Shown piece after piece: positions 26,898 through 36,201 of a stretch of 64,000 nt of DNA. Both the position numbers and the translations under genes were made by a program. The notes under the pieces were generated by a model. It ran no database searches. It was not told the DNA's origin and was given only the letters and a program-made list of their open reading frames with translations. This DNA is from Clostridia bacterium (GTDB lineage: Bacteria > Bacillota > Clostridia > TANB77 > CAG-508), in assembly GCA_017410505.1 (NCBI GenBank), contig JAFQQR010000027.1:95461-159460 (forward strand), read 5' to 3'. Every line of letters begins with the position of its first letter. Position 1 is the first letter of the stretch.

Positions 26898-29147
26898 TTA
26901 ATTATTCATTGCCTTAAGATTTACAATTTCCTCATTTAAATCAATAATACATGTTGACATTTTTTCTAAATCTTCATAATTTATACCATCATTAATTTTA
27001 AATGATTTTTTAGTCTGTCTTTTTCTTCTTTCTTTTAATGATTCAAAACTTATAATATTTCCTGCACTTTTTACTTTATTTTCTTGTATTTTTTCATTTA
27101 TTTCTGCTAATCTTTCTTCATAATTCATTTTCTCTATTTTTTCTAATAATTCTGAATTGCTATTAAGCTGCAACTCTTTTAAATTCTTAATTTCATTATT
27201 TAAGATATTTACTTCTTCCATAAATTTTTGTAATATTTTTGTAATATCTTCTCTATCTTTTTCTTTTATTTCTTCTATCTTTCTTTCATACTCTTCTCTA
27301 CTATTTATTATTTTAGCATTCATTTCTTCTAGTTTTTCTTCACTGTTTACTTTCTCTATTTGTTCTAATAATTGATAATTACTATTAATTTGCAACTCTT
27401 TTAAATTTTTAATTTCAATATTTGAATTAGTTACTTCTTTCATAAATTCCTGCATCATTTTTTCCATTTTATCTTCATTATTTAGCTTTTCTATCTTATC
27501 ATTTATTTCTTGGAACTTTTCTTCATGATTCATTTTTTCTATTTTTTCTAATAATTGTTTATTGTTAGTAGTTTGTATTTTCTTTAATTTATTTATATCA
27601 TCTTTTATGATTTTTACTTGGCAATCAAGTATATTATTTTCTATTTGTAAATTTTCTTCTACTATTTCTTCTTTTTTATTTAGCAATTCTTCTTTTATAT
27701 TGTTTTCTGCAATTTTTATAATGTCTTCCAAAGAAATCATATTTGTTTTTTCTTCTAGTTTTTCAATATCTTCTGCTTCTTCTGAACTATAATATCCATA
27801 TTTTTTTCCGTAATACTTTCCGCCTTGTATTTGAATTTTATTAGATATCACACCTAAAATCTTTCCATTTACATCTTCTATTGATTTTTTTACCTTTTTT
27901 AAATCTGTTATTTTTGTTTTTTTATTTTCTGCTATTAAAATTGTACTATCTACCATAGATGATAATGCAATACTATCTGATACTAGCATACATGATGTAC
28001 CATCTAATAAAACTATGTCATACATACTTTTTAATAAATCTAATAATTTTTTCATGTTGTTTGATGATATTAATTCTGCTGGATTTGGTGGTATTGTTCC
28101 ATTTTGTAATATATGTAAATTTGGTATTTTTGTTTCTTGTATATATTTTCTAGATTTCTCTAAATTTTCTAATTTATTATCAGATATTTCTTTAATAAAA
28201 TCTGACAACCCTTCTTGTTTCTCTATGTCAAATATATTATTTTTGTCACTTTGATTTCTTAAATCAGTGTCTACTAAAATTACTTTTTTATTGGCTTGTG
28301 CAAATGCTACTGCCATATTATTTGCAATCCAACTTTTTCCTTCTCCTTGTTTAGGACTTGTAAACAATATTGTCCTTTTATTTTTAGCATATAATATATT
28401 AGTTCTTGTTGTTTTTATACATTCTACTATATAAGATTTTGGATTATTTTTAATTACTAGTTCATCATTATCTTTATATACTGGTAATGTTCCTATATTT
28501 TTTAATCTAACATTAAATTCTATATCTTTTTCATCTTTTATAGTATCATCTAAAAGATATATGGCCATTACTAATATAGCTGATACAAATATTCCTCCAA
28601 TTGTAAATATTATCATATCTTTTGTATGATTTATATTATATGGGATATTTTCTACTTCTGCTTCATCTACTATTTTTATATTTTCTAAATTATAAATATC
28701 TTTTATTTGTTCTGAAAAAACTTTTGATAATTCATTTGCTATATTTTTTGCTGTTTCTGGATTACCATTTTTTACAGAAATTTTTAAAAATTGTGTTTTG
28801 TCTATTTGTTTTACTTCTATATTATTCTGTAATTCACTAACAGACATTTTTAACCCTAGATTTTCTATTGTTTTTTCTATAACATTTGTACTCTTAGCAA
28901 TACTACTATATGTAGATATTAAACTAGAATTTATTGTTAAGTCTGTTTGTGTTACTTCCTTATTTTCTTCACTTTCATCTGCGACTAATAATATTTTTAC
29001 AGATGAATTGTATTGAGGCTTCTTATAGTAATAGGAATAAGTATAACCTAGCATTATACTAAGTAATAATATTAATATGATAAATACTTTTTTAGAAAAA
29101 ATTATTCCTAATATTCTTTTAATATCAATATTTTCATAATTTTCCAT
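26898..29147 (-). CDS. Polysaccharide co-polymerase/tyrosine autokinase (Wzz-BY-kinase fusion) with coiled-coil tail
   Basis: A 749-residue protein. Two membrane helices (about 17-36 and 178-198) flank a Wzz-type extracytoplasmic domain. The BY-kinase domain has Walker A SPKQGEGKSW, Walker A' ILVDTDLR and Walker B DIVLLDGT. The Tyr cluster that normally ends such proteins (KYYGKKYGYYSS) is followed here by about 280 residues of coiled coil built from repeats of the type IKNLKELQ-NS--LLE-IEKMN-EE. No capsule genes lie nearby. The family controls chain length of exported polysaccharides by cycles of Tyr phosphorylation. Confidence 0.88.
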   Translation of the reverse strand: MENYENIDIKRILGIIFSKKVFIILILLLSIMLGYTYSYYYKKPQYNSSVKILLVADESEENKEVTQTDLTINSSLISTYSSIAKSTNVIEKTIENLGLKMSVSELQNNIEVKQIDKTQFLKISVKNGNPETAKNIANELSKVFSEQIKDIYNLENIKIVDEAEVENIPYNINHTKDMIIFTIGGIFVSAILVMAIYLLDDTIKDEKDIEFNVRLKNIGTLPVYKDNDELVIKNNPKSYIVECIKTTRTNILYAKNKRTILFTSPKQGEGKSWIANNMAVAFAQANKKVILVDTDLRNQSDKNNIFDIEKQEGLSDFIKEISDNKLENLEKSRKYIQETKIPNLHILQNGTIPPNPAELISSNNMKKLLDLLKSMYDIVLLDGTSCMLVSDSIALSSMVDSTILIAENKKTKITDLKKVKKSIEDVNGKILGVISNKIQIQGGKYYGKKYGYYSSEEAEDIEKLEEKTNMISLEDIIKIAENNIKEELLNKKEEIVEENLQIENNILDCQVKIIKDDINKLKKIQTTNNKQLLEKIEKMNHEEKFQEINDKIEKLNNEDKMEKMMQEFMKEVTNSNIEIKNLKELQINSNYQLLEQIEKVNSEEKLEEMNAKIINSREEYERKIEEIKEKDREDITKILQKFMEEVNILNNEIKNLKELQLNSNSELLEKIEKMNYEERLAEINEKIQENKVKSAGNIISFESLKERRKRQTKKSFKINDGINYEDLEKMSTCIIDLNEEIVNLKAMNN

Positions 29148-29302
29148 TTACATCACCTATTTAAAATTATACCACATTTTAGTAATTATTGCAACACTTT
29201 ATGTTTATTTGTATGGTTGTAAATTTTTTTTATTATAATTTCTAGTTATATTTTTCCGTATTATGGATATAATTTTATTAATATCTTATAGGAGGGATTA
29301 TT

Positions 29303-29491
29303 ATGAACCTTGAAAGAATACATCATATTTTAAATAATAAACTAAAATGTGATATTTTTTATGATGAACGCCCCGTTTGGATACAAGGAATTGATGACTC
29401 TAACGATGTTGCTAAAATAGGCTTTGTAGACAATTTTGAAGAAAAAGATGTGTATATAGAGGACTTATATGAAAGAAATCTATATAATTAA
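29303..29491 (+). CDS. H-type small acid-soluble spore protein (SspH-like)
   Basis: A 62-residue protein matching the SspH pattern: an N-terminal helix, then a short beta unit (DERPVWIQGID, AKIGFVDNFEEKDVYIEDLYE). Such proteins are made in the forespore and kept in the spore core. The start is set by AGGAGG. TATAAT at 29269-29274 lies upstream without a clear -35 box, and a forespore sigma-factor promoter cannot be resolved by eye. A terminator follows directly. Confidence 0.75.
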   Translation: MNLERIHHILNNKLKCDIFYDERPVWIQGIDDSNDVAKIGFVDNFEEKDVYIEDLYERNLYN

Positions 29492-29551
29492 AACTTGTCA
29501 TATCTAAAAAACGACCAATAGATAAAATAATCTGTTGGTCGTTCAAGTTTT
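29490..29551. terminator. Bidirectional terminator between the SASP gene and glyS
   Basis: Outer arms AAAACTTG/CAAGTTTT and inner arms ACGACCAA/TTGGTCGT stack between convergent genes, with A and T runs at the two ends. Confidence 0.75.
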
Positions 29552-29561
29552 AAAATATTAC

Positions 29562-30944
29562 TTAAAATTCAACTCTTTCTGAAATCCAGCCTTCTAATTC
29601 ATCAATTTTAACTCTAACTTGTTCCATTGTATCCCTATCTCTTATAGTAACTGAATTATCCTCTAATGTATCAAAATCAACAGTTACACAATAAGGTGTT
29701 CCAATTTCGTCCTCTCTTCTATATCTTTTTCCAATACTTCCTGCCTCATCATAATCACACATAAATTTCTTAGATAATTTTGTATATACTTCTTGTGATT
29801 TTTCTGATAATTTCTTAGATAATGGTAATACTGCTACTTTGAATGGCGCTAAAGCTGGATGTAAATGTAATACAACTCTTGTATCTCCTTCTGCAATTTC
29901 TTCTTCATCATAGCTATTGCATAAAAATGCTAATACTACCCTATCAGCTCCCAATGATGGTTCTATTACATATGGTACATATTTTTCGTTTGTTTCTGGG
30001 TCTTGATATGATAAATCTTGTTTTGAATGATTTATATGTTGTTTTAAGTCATAATCTGTTCTATCTGCAATTCCCCATAATTCACCCCATCCAAATGGAA
30101 ATGCAAATTCAATATCAGTTGTTGCTTTACTATAAAATACTAATTCTTCTGGAGAATGGTCTCTCAGTCTAATATTTTCTTTTTTCATTCCTAAGTCTAA
30201 TAGCCATTTTTCGCAATAATCTTTCCAATATTTATACCACTCTAAATCTGTTCCTGGCTTACAGAAAAATTCAAGTTCCATTTGTTCAAATTCTCTTGTT
30301 CTAAATGTAAAATTTCCTGGTGTTATTTCGTTTCTAAAAGCTTTTCCTATTTGAGCAATACCCATTGGTATTTTCTTTCTAGATGTTCTTACAACACTTT
30401 TAAAGTCCACAAATATTCCTTGAGCTGTTTCTGGTCTTAAATAAATTTCTGATGTTGTATCTTCTGTTACTCCTTGGAATGTTTTAAACATCAAATTAAA
30501 CTTTCTTATATCTGTAAAGTTTGTTTTTCCACAAGATGGGCATGGTATTTTATTTCCTATAATAAAATCTATTAATTCTTTATCTGTCATTCCATCTGCT
30601 ATCATATCATTTCTATTATCGTGTGCCCATTCTTCTATTAATTTATCTGCTCTATGTCTTGTTTTACATTCTTTACAGTCTATTAATGGATCTGAAAATC
30701 CTCCTACATGCCCTGATGCAACCCATGTTTCAGGATTCATTAATATTGCAGCATCAAGCCCTACAACATTTGGTTGCTCTTGTATGAATTTTTTTCTCCA
30801 AGCTGCTTTTACATTATTTTTTAATTCATTTCCTAAAGGACCATAATCCCATGTATTTGCTAATCCTCCATAAATTTCTGAACCCGGATATATAAACCCT
30901 CTGTTTTTGCATAATGCAACTAATGTGTCCATTGACTTTAACAT
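29562..30944 (-). CDS. glyS: Glycyl-tRNA synthetase, alpha2 type
   Basis: A 460-residue class II synthetase of the single-chain homodimer type, not the alpha/beta glyQS form. Motif 2 reads [19 protein letters not shown], and a CKEC ... CPSC zinc site lies in the insertion. The N-terminus [21 protein letters not shown] is typical. Expression is controlled by the T-box leader directly upstream. The tRNA-Trp gene lies upstream on the same strand and may share the transcript. Confidence 0.95.
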   Translation of the reverse strand: MLKSMDTLVALCKNRGFIYPGSEIYGGLANTWDYGPLGNELKNNVKAAWRKKFIQEQPNVVGLDAAILMNPETWVASGHVGGFSDPLIDCKECKTRHRADKLIEEWAHDNRNDMIADGMTDKELIDFIIGNKIPCPSCGKTNFTDIRKFNLMFKTFQGVTEDTTSEIYLRPETAQGIFVDFKSVVRTSRKKIPMGIAQIGKAFRNEITPGNFTFRTREFEQMELEFFCKPGTDLEWYKYWKDYCEKWLLDLGMKKENIRLRDHSPEELVFYSKATTDIEFAFPFGWGELWGIADRTDYDLKQHINHSKQDLSYQDPETNEKYVPYVIEPSLGADRVVLAFLCNSYDEEEIAEGDTRVVLHLHPALAPFKVAVLPLSKKLSEKSQEVYTKLSKKFMCDYDEAGSIGKRYRREDEIGTPYCVTVDFDTLEDNSVTIRDRDTMEQVRVKIDELEGWISERVEF

Positions 30945-30976
30945 AAAAATTCCTCCTTTTGATAACTTTTACTTTA

Positions 30977-31180
30977 ACAAAAAAACTTTCATACCTAGCC
31001 ATATAAAACAGCTAGGGACGAAAGTTTTATTCCGCGTTTCCACCCTAATTCTTAAAACTTTAAGATTAAATCTTCTATTTTAAGCACCTTAATTTTTAAA
31101 TTACTCCAAAGCTCCCCATGCTAATTTTATTGCAAGTTTTTCACCATTTTACTCACTCTCTAATAATAAAATTTTATAGC
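30977..31180 (-). promoter_or_regulatory. T-box leader of glyS
   Basis: The conserved T-box AGGGTGGAAACGCGGA lies at 31046-31031 on the minus strand. It is followed by the terminator hairpin 31029-30982 (AAAACTTTC/GAAAGTTTT arms) and a T run. The upstream part folds as a stem I region with GAGAGTGAG near 31155. The specifier should be a glycine codon; GGA in CTTTGGAGTAA (near 31108) is a candidate I cannot confirm. Uncharged tRNA-Gly would stabilise the antiterminator. Confidence 0.88.
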
Positions 31181-31219
31181 ATTTTTTCTTCTTCCACGTA
31201 ATGTTTATTTACTTTTAAA

Positions 31220-31294
31220 TGGCAGGGGTAGAAGGACTCGAACCCTCACAGGCGGTTTTGGAGACCGATGTGCTACCATTGACACTATACCCCT
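31220..31294 (-). tRNA. trnW: tRNA-Trp (anticodon CCA)
   Basis: The acceptor stem AGGGGTA/TACCCCT, D arm GTGT/GCAC, anticodon loop CTCCAAA (anticodon CCA) and T arm GAGGG-TTCGAGT-CCTTC are all present. The CCA tail is encoded (31222-31220). Confidence 0.95.
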
Positions 31295-31325
31295 ATATTT
31301 GAATCAATTTTTAAATTCATTTATT

Positions 31326-31354
31326 ATATTAACATAGTTTTTTATTTTTGACAA
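31326..31354 (-). promoter_or_regulatory. Promoter of tRNA-Trp
   Basis: Minus strand TTGTCA (31354-31349), a 17-base spacer, TAATAT (31331-31326). The long hairpin element begins 15 bases upstream of the -35 box. Confidence 0.65.
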
Positions 31355-31368
31355 GCTTTATATAAAAG

Positions 31369-31660
31369 TTTTTTGAAAAAATTGTAACAGTTCATTCCTA
31401 AATATGTAGAGTACTTGGAAAAGGTTGTTATATAATAAATTTATGTAATGACGAATGTGACGGGAATAGGCTTAGAAATTCTTAATTAATTTGATGGAAA
31501 GAGTTCACGCAGCGCAGCGGAGTGGAAGGGTGCCATAAAATTAATTTAGAATTTCTTAGTCTATGTATGGAGCCGAGGAATGAAATAAATTTATTATATA
31601 ACAACCTTTTCCAAGTACTCTACATATTTAGGAATGAACTGTTACAATTTTTTCAAAAAA
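31369..31660. repeat. Long hairpin element, family X copy 1
   Basis: Perfectly complementary 75-base arms (31369-31443 and 31586-31660) enclose about 142 bases. Inside lies a second stem of about 25 bp (31471-31496 with 31534-31559) and a short apical loop. The two unpaired strands between the stems contain TGTAATGACGAATGTGA and GAGCCGAGGAATGAAAT, shared with the copy at 62609-62862. No protein-coding content is convincing. It separates the tRNA-Trp promoter from the divergent M23 gene. It is either a hairpin mobile element or a structured RNA. Confidence 0.85.
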
Positions 31661-31735
31661 ACTTTAATTTAAATTTTTATTGCATTTATCAAAAATTTAT
31701 GTTATAACCTTAACTACAGTATTTTATTCAAGGAA

Positions 31736-32329
31736 GTGATATTTATTTCAAATTTATTTCAAAAATTTATATTAATTATTATTTTATTTTCAATTTTTAT
31801 TTCCATATTTTTTATTCCAATAATTCAAAGTGGCAACATTACTATTCATACTTCATCTAACAAAGAAATAATCGATTTTAATCCTGATGGATTTGTTTGG
31901 CCGATTCCAGGTTATACTAGTATAAGCTCTCCTTTTGGCAAAAGAAAAGCTCCAGCAAGTGGTGCTTCAAGTTTCCATTATGGTGTTGATATTCCTGCAC
32001 CTGAAGGTACAAAACTAATTGCAATTTCTGATGGTGAAATTACTTTCCGTTCTTTTTTAGGTGCTGGTCGGATATACAATTACTCTTTCATTTGATAATT
32101 ATAAAGTTTCATATTGCCATGTTTCCCCTGATTTTATTGTTAATGTTGGTGATTTGGTTAAACAAGGACAAGTTATTGGATATGTTGGACCTAAATATGT
32201 TTATGGTGTGCCTGGTAATCCGTATTCTGATTCAAAGGGTCCAACCAATGGTGCTACTACTCGGTTGCCATCTTCATTTGCGGTTTTAGAATTAATAATG
32301 AATATGTTAATCCTTTGGATTATTTCTAA
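31736..32329 (+). CDS. M23 metallopeptidase read through three CGG +1 shifts
   Basis: A secreted or membrane-anchored peptidoglycan endopeptidase of about 195 residues. The N-terminal helix (residues 8-30) is followed by an M23 domain: FVWPIPGYTSISSPFGKRK, HYGVDIPAPEG and, after correction, TTGCHLHLGFRI and YVNPLDYF. The reading frame is broken at zero-frame CGG codons at 32069-32071, 32262-32264 and 32281-32283. Skipping one C at each gives Gly and restores the family sequence to the TAA at 32329. The start is uncertain (GTG at 31736; AAGGA lies too close). A decayed pseudogene is the alternative, but decay by three identical events is unlikely. Confidence 0.75.
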
Positions 32330-32367
32330 TTAAAAATGAGATAGTTTATCACTATCTCAAATATCTA

Positions 32368-32718
32368 TTACATATCATCATCTTCGTCAGAATCTTCTTC
32401 GCAACCTGCACATCCATGGCAATGTCCTGAACATCCATCTTCTCCATCTAAATCTCCTGACCAATCTAATTCAATAATATTTTTGCATTCTGGGCATTCA
32501 ATTTCTTTTTTGTCTACATCTGCATCTATAACAAATTCATATTCACAGTATGGACAAACAATTTCAAAATCAAAACCTTCTCCTGAATATATATCACTTT
32601 CAATATGATCTATAATCTGTTGCATCTTTGAAACTTTTTCACTCATTTCTTTTTGATTTTCTTTTATTTCTTTAATCTCTTTTAAAAGAGCTTCTATTTT
32701 TTTTTCTAAATCACCCAT
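32368..32718 (-). CDS. Coiled-coil/zinc-ribbon small protein (clostridial CD1247-like)
   Basis: A 116-residue protein with an N-terminal coiled coil (residues 1-40), a rubredoxin-like CPYC ... CPEC zinc knuckle and a final Cys/His/Asp tail (GHCHGCAGCEEDSDEDDDM). The layout resembles short clostridial proteins annotated as CD1247 N-terminal domain proteins; the function is unknown. It lies directly downstream of efp and is probably co-transcribed. Confidence 0.6.
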   Translation of the reverse strand: MGDLEKKIEALLKEIKEIKENQKEMSEKVSKMQQIIDHIESDIYSGEGFDFEIVCPYCEYEFVIDADVDKKEIECPECKNIIELDWSGDLDGEDGCSGHCHGCAGCEEDSDEDDDM

Positions 32719-32746
32719 TAATTAATCACCTTTCTAAATTTAAAGA

Positions 32747-33313
32747 TTAAACTCTTTCCATGTATTCACAAGTTCTTGTATCTATTTTTAATACATCACC
32801 TATGTTAACAAACATTGGAACTTGTAATTCTAATCCAGTTTCTAAAGTAGCTGGTTTACCAGAAGTTGTTGTTGTGTTTCCAGCAAATCCTGGTTCTGTA
32901 TATGTAACTTCTAATTCAACAAATGTTGGTGGTTCTACTGCAAATACATTTCCTTTATATGATAAGATTGTAACCTCCATGTTTTCTTTTAAGTATTTTA
33001 AACAATCTCCTAATGTGTCTTTGTTTAAAGGCATTTGGTCATAAGTTTCATTATCCATAAAATAATATAAATCTCCGTCTGCGTATAAATATTGCATTAC
33101 TTTTTTCTCTATTTCTGCTCCTGGGAATTTATCTGATGGATTAAATGTTTTTTCTAGTGTTGCTCCTGTTATTACATTTTTTAATTTTGTTCTTACAAAT
33201 GCTGATCCTTTTCCTGGTTTTACATGTTGAAATTCTACTACTCTAAATACGTTTCCCTCCATTTCAAATGTTGTTCCATTTCTAAAATCTCCTGCTGAGT
33301 ATACTCCTGCCAT
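32747..33313 (-). CDS. efp: Translation elongation factor P
   Basis: A 188-residue factor that relieves ribosome stalling at polyproline. Three beta domains; the modification loop reads [10 protein letters not shown] with Lys at the tip, as in Bacillus-type EF-P. The C-terminal signature region ([21 protein letters not shown]) is intact. The start at 33313 is preceded by AAAGGAG within the repeated leader cassette. It follows pepP, a conserved gene pair in Firmicutes. Confidence 0.95.
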   Translation of the reverse strand: MAGVYSAGDFRNGTTFEMEGNVFRVVEFQHVKPGKGSAFVRTKLKNVITGATLEKTFNPSDKFPGAEIEKKVMQYLYADGDLYYFMDNETYDQMPLNKDTLGDCLKYLKENMEVTILSYKGNVFAVEPPTFVELEVTYTEPGFAGNTTTTSGKPATLETGLELQVPMFVNIGDVLKIDTRTCEYMERV

Positions 33314-33320
33314 TTTTATT

Positions 33321-33366
33321 TCTCCTTTCACTACGCTCATCATAAATTTAAAAATTTTTAATTTAC
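33321..33366 (-). promoter_or_regulatory. Leader cassette copy 1 (efp)
   Basis: An AT-only inverted repeat (TAAATT ... AATTTA) is followed by GATGAGCGTAGTGAAAGGA, which carries the ribosome site. Near-identical cassettes precede prkC and ftsE. Confidence 0.6.
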
Positions 33367-33463
33367 AAATCACTCGTTTATCATAAATTTTATTTTATAC
33401 TTTTACTATTTTACTACATTTTTAGTCTAAAATCAAGGGAATTGCTTTAATTTATGTATTTTG

Positions 33464-34522
33464 CTAAATCATAATAATATTTTTTTCCGAATTCGTCAAA
33501 CTTATACAACCAAATTTTGTTATTTGTACTGTATCTTCAATCCTAACTCCAAATTTTCCTGGAATATAAATTCCTGGTTCATCTGTCACAATCATATTTT
33601 CCCTTAAAAAACTATCTGCTCTATAACTAATATATGGAGATTCATGTATTTCTAAACCTACTCCATGACCTAAACTATGAATTAAATCATATCCATTTAA
33701 TTTAAAATTATTTTCTACCATTTTTGTAATTTGCCTAGTACTTGCTCCATCTTTATATTCCTCAAGTACAATTTTTTGATTAGCTAATACTAAATCATAT
33801 ACTTTTTTCATTTCATCAGTTGGTTCACCCACAAAGAAAGTTCTTGTCATATCTGAACAATATCCATTTACTATACATCCCATGTCTATTGTAATAATAT
33901 CTCTTTCTTGAATTTTCCTATCTGTTGGTACTGCATGTGGCTTAGATGAATTTTCCCCTGATGCTACTATCGTTTCAAATGATAATCCATCTGTTCTTTC
34001 TATATAGTAATTTTCAATTTCTTTTGCTATTTGTTTTTCTGTCATTCCTGGTTTTATATAGCCTAAAATGTATTTAAAACATTCATCCGTTACATTGCAA
34101 GCTTTTATTATATTACTTAATTCTTCCTCATCTTTTATCATTCTTTGTTTTTCTATCATATATTCAGTTTCTATAAAATTATTTATTTTAAATTTTCTGA
34201 TATAATCTTTATATGTCGCATAAGATATATAATGCTCTTCAAACCCTACATTTTCGCAAAACATGAAAAAATTTTCGTAGTCGTCTTTTGAGACACTATT
34301 TACATTATATACTATGATTTCATCAAATAATGTTAATGTGCTATGAACATCTTCTATATATCTTCCATCTGTTATATAAATATTTTCTTTTGGTGTTATT
34401 ATTAATGTCCCTTCTGCATTTATATTTGTTAAATATTTTATATTTATTGGATTTGATATTATCATCCCTTGCAGATTTAAGCTTGACATTTTATTTCTTA
34501 ACCATTGTAGTTTTAAATTCAT
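33464..34522 (-). CDS. pepP: Xaa-Pro aminopeptidase (M24B)
   Basis: A 352-residue cytoplasmic metallopeptidase that removes N-terminal residues before proline. The creatinase-like N-domain is followed by the pita-bread fold with metal ligands in TIDMGCIVNGYCSDMTRTF, HSLGHGVGLEIHE, TDEPGIY and VRIEDTV. GGAGG at 34531-34535 lies 8 bases upstream and abuts a 33-bp palindrome. Gene order pepP-efp is conserved in Firmicutes. Confidence 0.92.
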   Translation of the reverse strand: MNLKLQWLRNKMSSLNLQGMIISNPINIKYLTNINAEGTLIITPKENIYITDGRYIEDVHSTLTLFDEIIVYNVNSVSKDDYENFFMFCENVGFEEHYISYATYKDYIRKFKINNFIETEYMIEKQRMIKDEEELSNIIKACNVTDECFKYILGYIKPGMTEKQIAKEIENYYIERTDGLSFETIVASGENSSKPHAVPTDRKIQERDIITIDMGCIVNGYCSDMTRTFFVGEPTDEMKKVYDLVLANQKIVLEEYKDGASTRQITKMVENNFKLNGYDLIHSLGHGVGLEIHESPYISYRADSFLRENMIVTDEPGIYIPGKFGVRIEDTVQITKFGCISLTNSEKNIIMI

Positions 34523-34536
34523 TATAAACTCCTCCT

Positions 34537-34625
34537 GGGATTTGGGGACGGGTTAAAAATCCCTAATTTTAAAAAATTAATATTTAATTTTTAAATTAGG
34601 GATTTTTAACCCGTCCCCAAATCCC
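34537..34625. repeat. 33-bp perfect palindrome between pilD and pepP
   Basis: Arms 34537-34569 and 34593-34625 are perfectly complementary. Each contains a GGGGACGGGTTAAAAATCCC core. One end abuts the pepP ribosome site and the other overlaps the stop of the prepilin peptidase gene. The TTAAC-CGTCCCC core recurs in shorter form at 56784-56797. Confidence 0.75.
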
Positions 34626-35372
34626 TAATATAATCCTAATGTAAACATCTGAAACAATGTGTTCTTTATTATTTCAAATGGCACAAATATACTTATAAAT
34701 GTTCCTAAAACAATGAATGGTCCAAATGGTATGTATTCATCCATTTTTTTTATTTTAGCTAATAGCAACACTATACTTAGTACTGCTCCTATTAAGAAAG
34801 ATAATAGTGTTATTACTATTATATTGGATAATCCAAAATACAGACCTAATGCTCCCATTAATTTTACATCTCCAAATCCCATTGCTTCTTTTCCATATAT
34901 TGCTCCGTCCTATCAATGTTATTAATAAAAATATACCTCCTCCTGCTAACATTCCAAGTGCCATATTTATTGTTATTGCTACATCTGATAATCCATATAA
35001 AAATGCTATTACTAATCCTATTTCGAACATTGTTAAATTTAATCTATCTGGAATTATCTGTAGTTTATAATCTATTACAAATGCTGATAATAACATTGGT
35101 GTTAATATCATAAATTTTATTAAATCTAAATTTGCTATAAATGTATCTTTTATTCCATAAAAATATAGTAGTGCTACATAAATTACTGATGTTATTAACA
35201 TTAAAATATAATTTGGTTTGAATTCTGCAAAATAATCTGAAATTATTTCTTTTGAAAATACTTTTTTGTATTCAGACAATCTTTTATTCATCCAATCAAT
35301 AAACATACCAATGAAAAGCCCTATTATAGCTACCACTGCATAATATCCTATATGTGTTTCATTAATATACAT
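34625..35372 (-). CDS. Type IV prepilin peptidase (A24), read through a +1 shift at CGG
   Basis: A polytopic aspartyl peptidase of about 248 residues that cleaves prepilin leaders. The first frame ends at 34755. At the zero-frame CGG (34905-34907) skipping C reads GGA GCA ATA and gives GGAIYGKEAMGFGDVKLM, the family's conserved GxGD region with the second catalytic Asp. The first Asp lies in the FVIDYKLQIIPDRL segment. The combined length is 3n+1. It overlaps the yqeG stop by 11 bases. A possible substrate, a pilin-like protein, is encoded at 56851-57066. Confidence 0.8.
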
Positions 35373-35880
35373 TATTATTTTTCCTTTCTTCTGATTTGTA
35401 ATTTTTCTTTATTTTATTTTCTATTGGTCTTTTCCAAGCAGTATACCAATAATCTTTTTTATCATCTATTGGATCTACTAATATTGTAAACATCTTACTT
35501 CTATTTCCTCCTAGTATATCTGTAAATATTTGATCTCCAACAACTGCTATGTTTTCTGGTTTTATATTTGTTTGTTTTTGCACATATTTAAATCCTTTTT
35601 TTAATGGTTTCATTGCAAAATGTTTATATTGTATTTTTAATTTTTCGGCTACTTGCTTTACTTTATTTTCATCATTTGTATTTGATAATATATATAGTTT
35701 TATTCCTTGACCTCTCATCTCTTTTGCCCAAGTTATTACATTTTCTGATAAGTTTTTATAATAATCTATTAATGTATTATCTACATCTAATATTAATAGT
35801 TTTATTTTGTTTTTTATTAATGTTTCTATTGTTATATCTTCTACTTTTTTTAAATATAAATTAGGATATAATTTTTTCAT
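35362..35880 (-). CDS. yqeG: YqeG family HAD phosphatase
   Basis: A 172-residue HAD IIIA-type phosphatase. Motif I DVDNTLIDYY, motif II LSNTND, and the late motif VVGDQIFTDILGGN are all present. In Bacillus yqeG lies in a ribosome-assembly/shikimate cluster; here it is first in a two-gene unit with the prepilin peptidase. A strong promoter lies 37 bases upstream of the start. Confidence 0.9.
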   Translation of the reverse strand: MKKLYPNLYLKKVEDITIETLIKNKIKLLILDVDNTLIDYYKNLSENVITWAKEMRGQGIKLYILSNTNDENKVKQVAEKLKIQYKHFAMKPLKKGFKYVQKQTNIKPENIAVVGDQIFTDILGGNRSKMFTILVDPIDDKKDYWYTAWKRPIENKIKKNYKSEERKNNNVY

Positions 35881-35916
35881 TTTTTCCCTTCTCTTTCCCT
35901 AGTTTTATACATAATT

Positions 35917-35945
35917 ATATTACCAATATGTAGAAATTTTGTCAA
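35917..35945 (-). promoter_or_regulatory. Promoter of yqeG-prepilin peptidase
   Basis: Minus strand TTGACA (35945-35940), a 17-base spacer, TAATAT (35922-35917). Confidence 0.8.
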
Positions 35946-35950
35946 GATAT

Positions 35951-36167
35951 TTTTAATATATATGTATTTGAGAATTGCAGTTCAGCACAAATCCAGATAC
36001 ATATATATTAAAATGCAGTGACGCGCAGTTTGGAAGGACTCCTATTCATACAGATAAGCCAGATTAACTCCTCAAACTATGAAACAAATAAAACTCACTC
36101 ATATGATTAGTCCTACCAGTAAGGAACGAAATTTTAATATATATGTATCTGGATTTGTGCTGAACTG
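35951..36167. repeat. Long hairpin element, family Z
   Basis: Perfect 37-base arms (35978-36014 and 36131-36167) enclose 116 bases. A third copy of the arm end (TTTTAATATATATGTAT, 35951-35967) can pair with the left arm instead, giving two mutually exclusive folds. The loop begins GCAGTGACG and ends AAGGAACGAAAT, similar to the bulge motifs of family X. No open reading frame is convincing. It stands between the pheT terminator and the yqeG promoter. Confidence 0.8.
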
Positions 36168-36201
36168 TAACATTTGAGGTTAATTGTAGCTTAATTTTTA
36201 T

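Noticed and set aside
31369-31660. Ordinary transposon remnant with terminal repeats
   Set aside because: Arms are perfect but the conserved part is the internal bulge, no transposase remnant is visible, and no target duplication could be identified at the ends. Not excluded as a non-autonomous element.
31522-31707. A possible 61-residue open frame inside the X hairpin
   Set aside because: It follows the inverted repeat and the opposite strand has equal coding potential; there is no ribosome site and no match to any protein I know.
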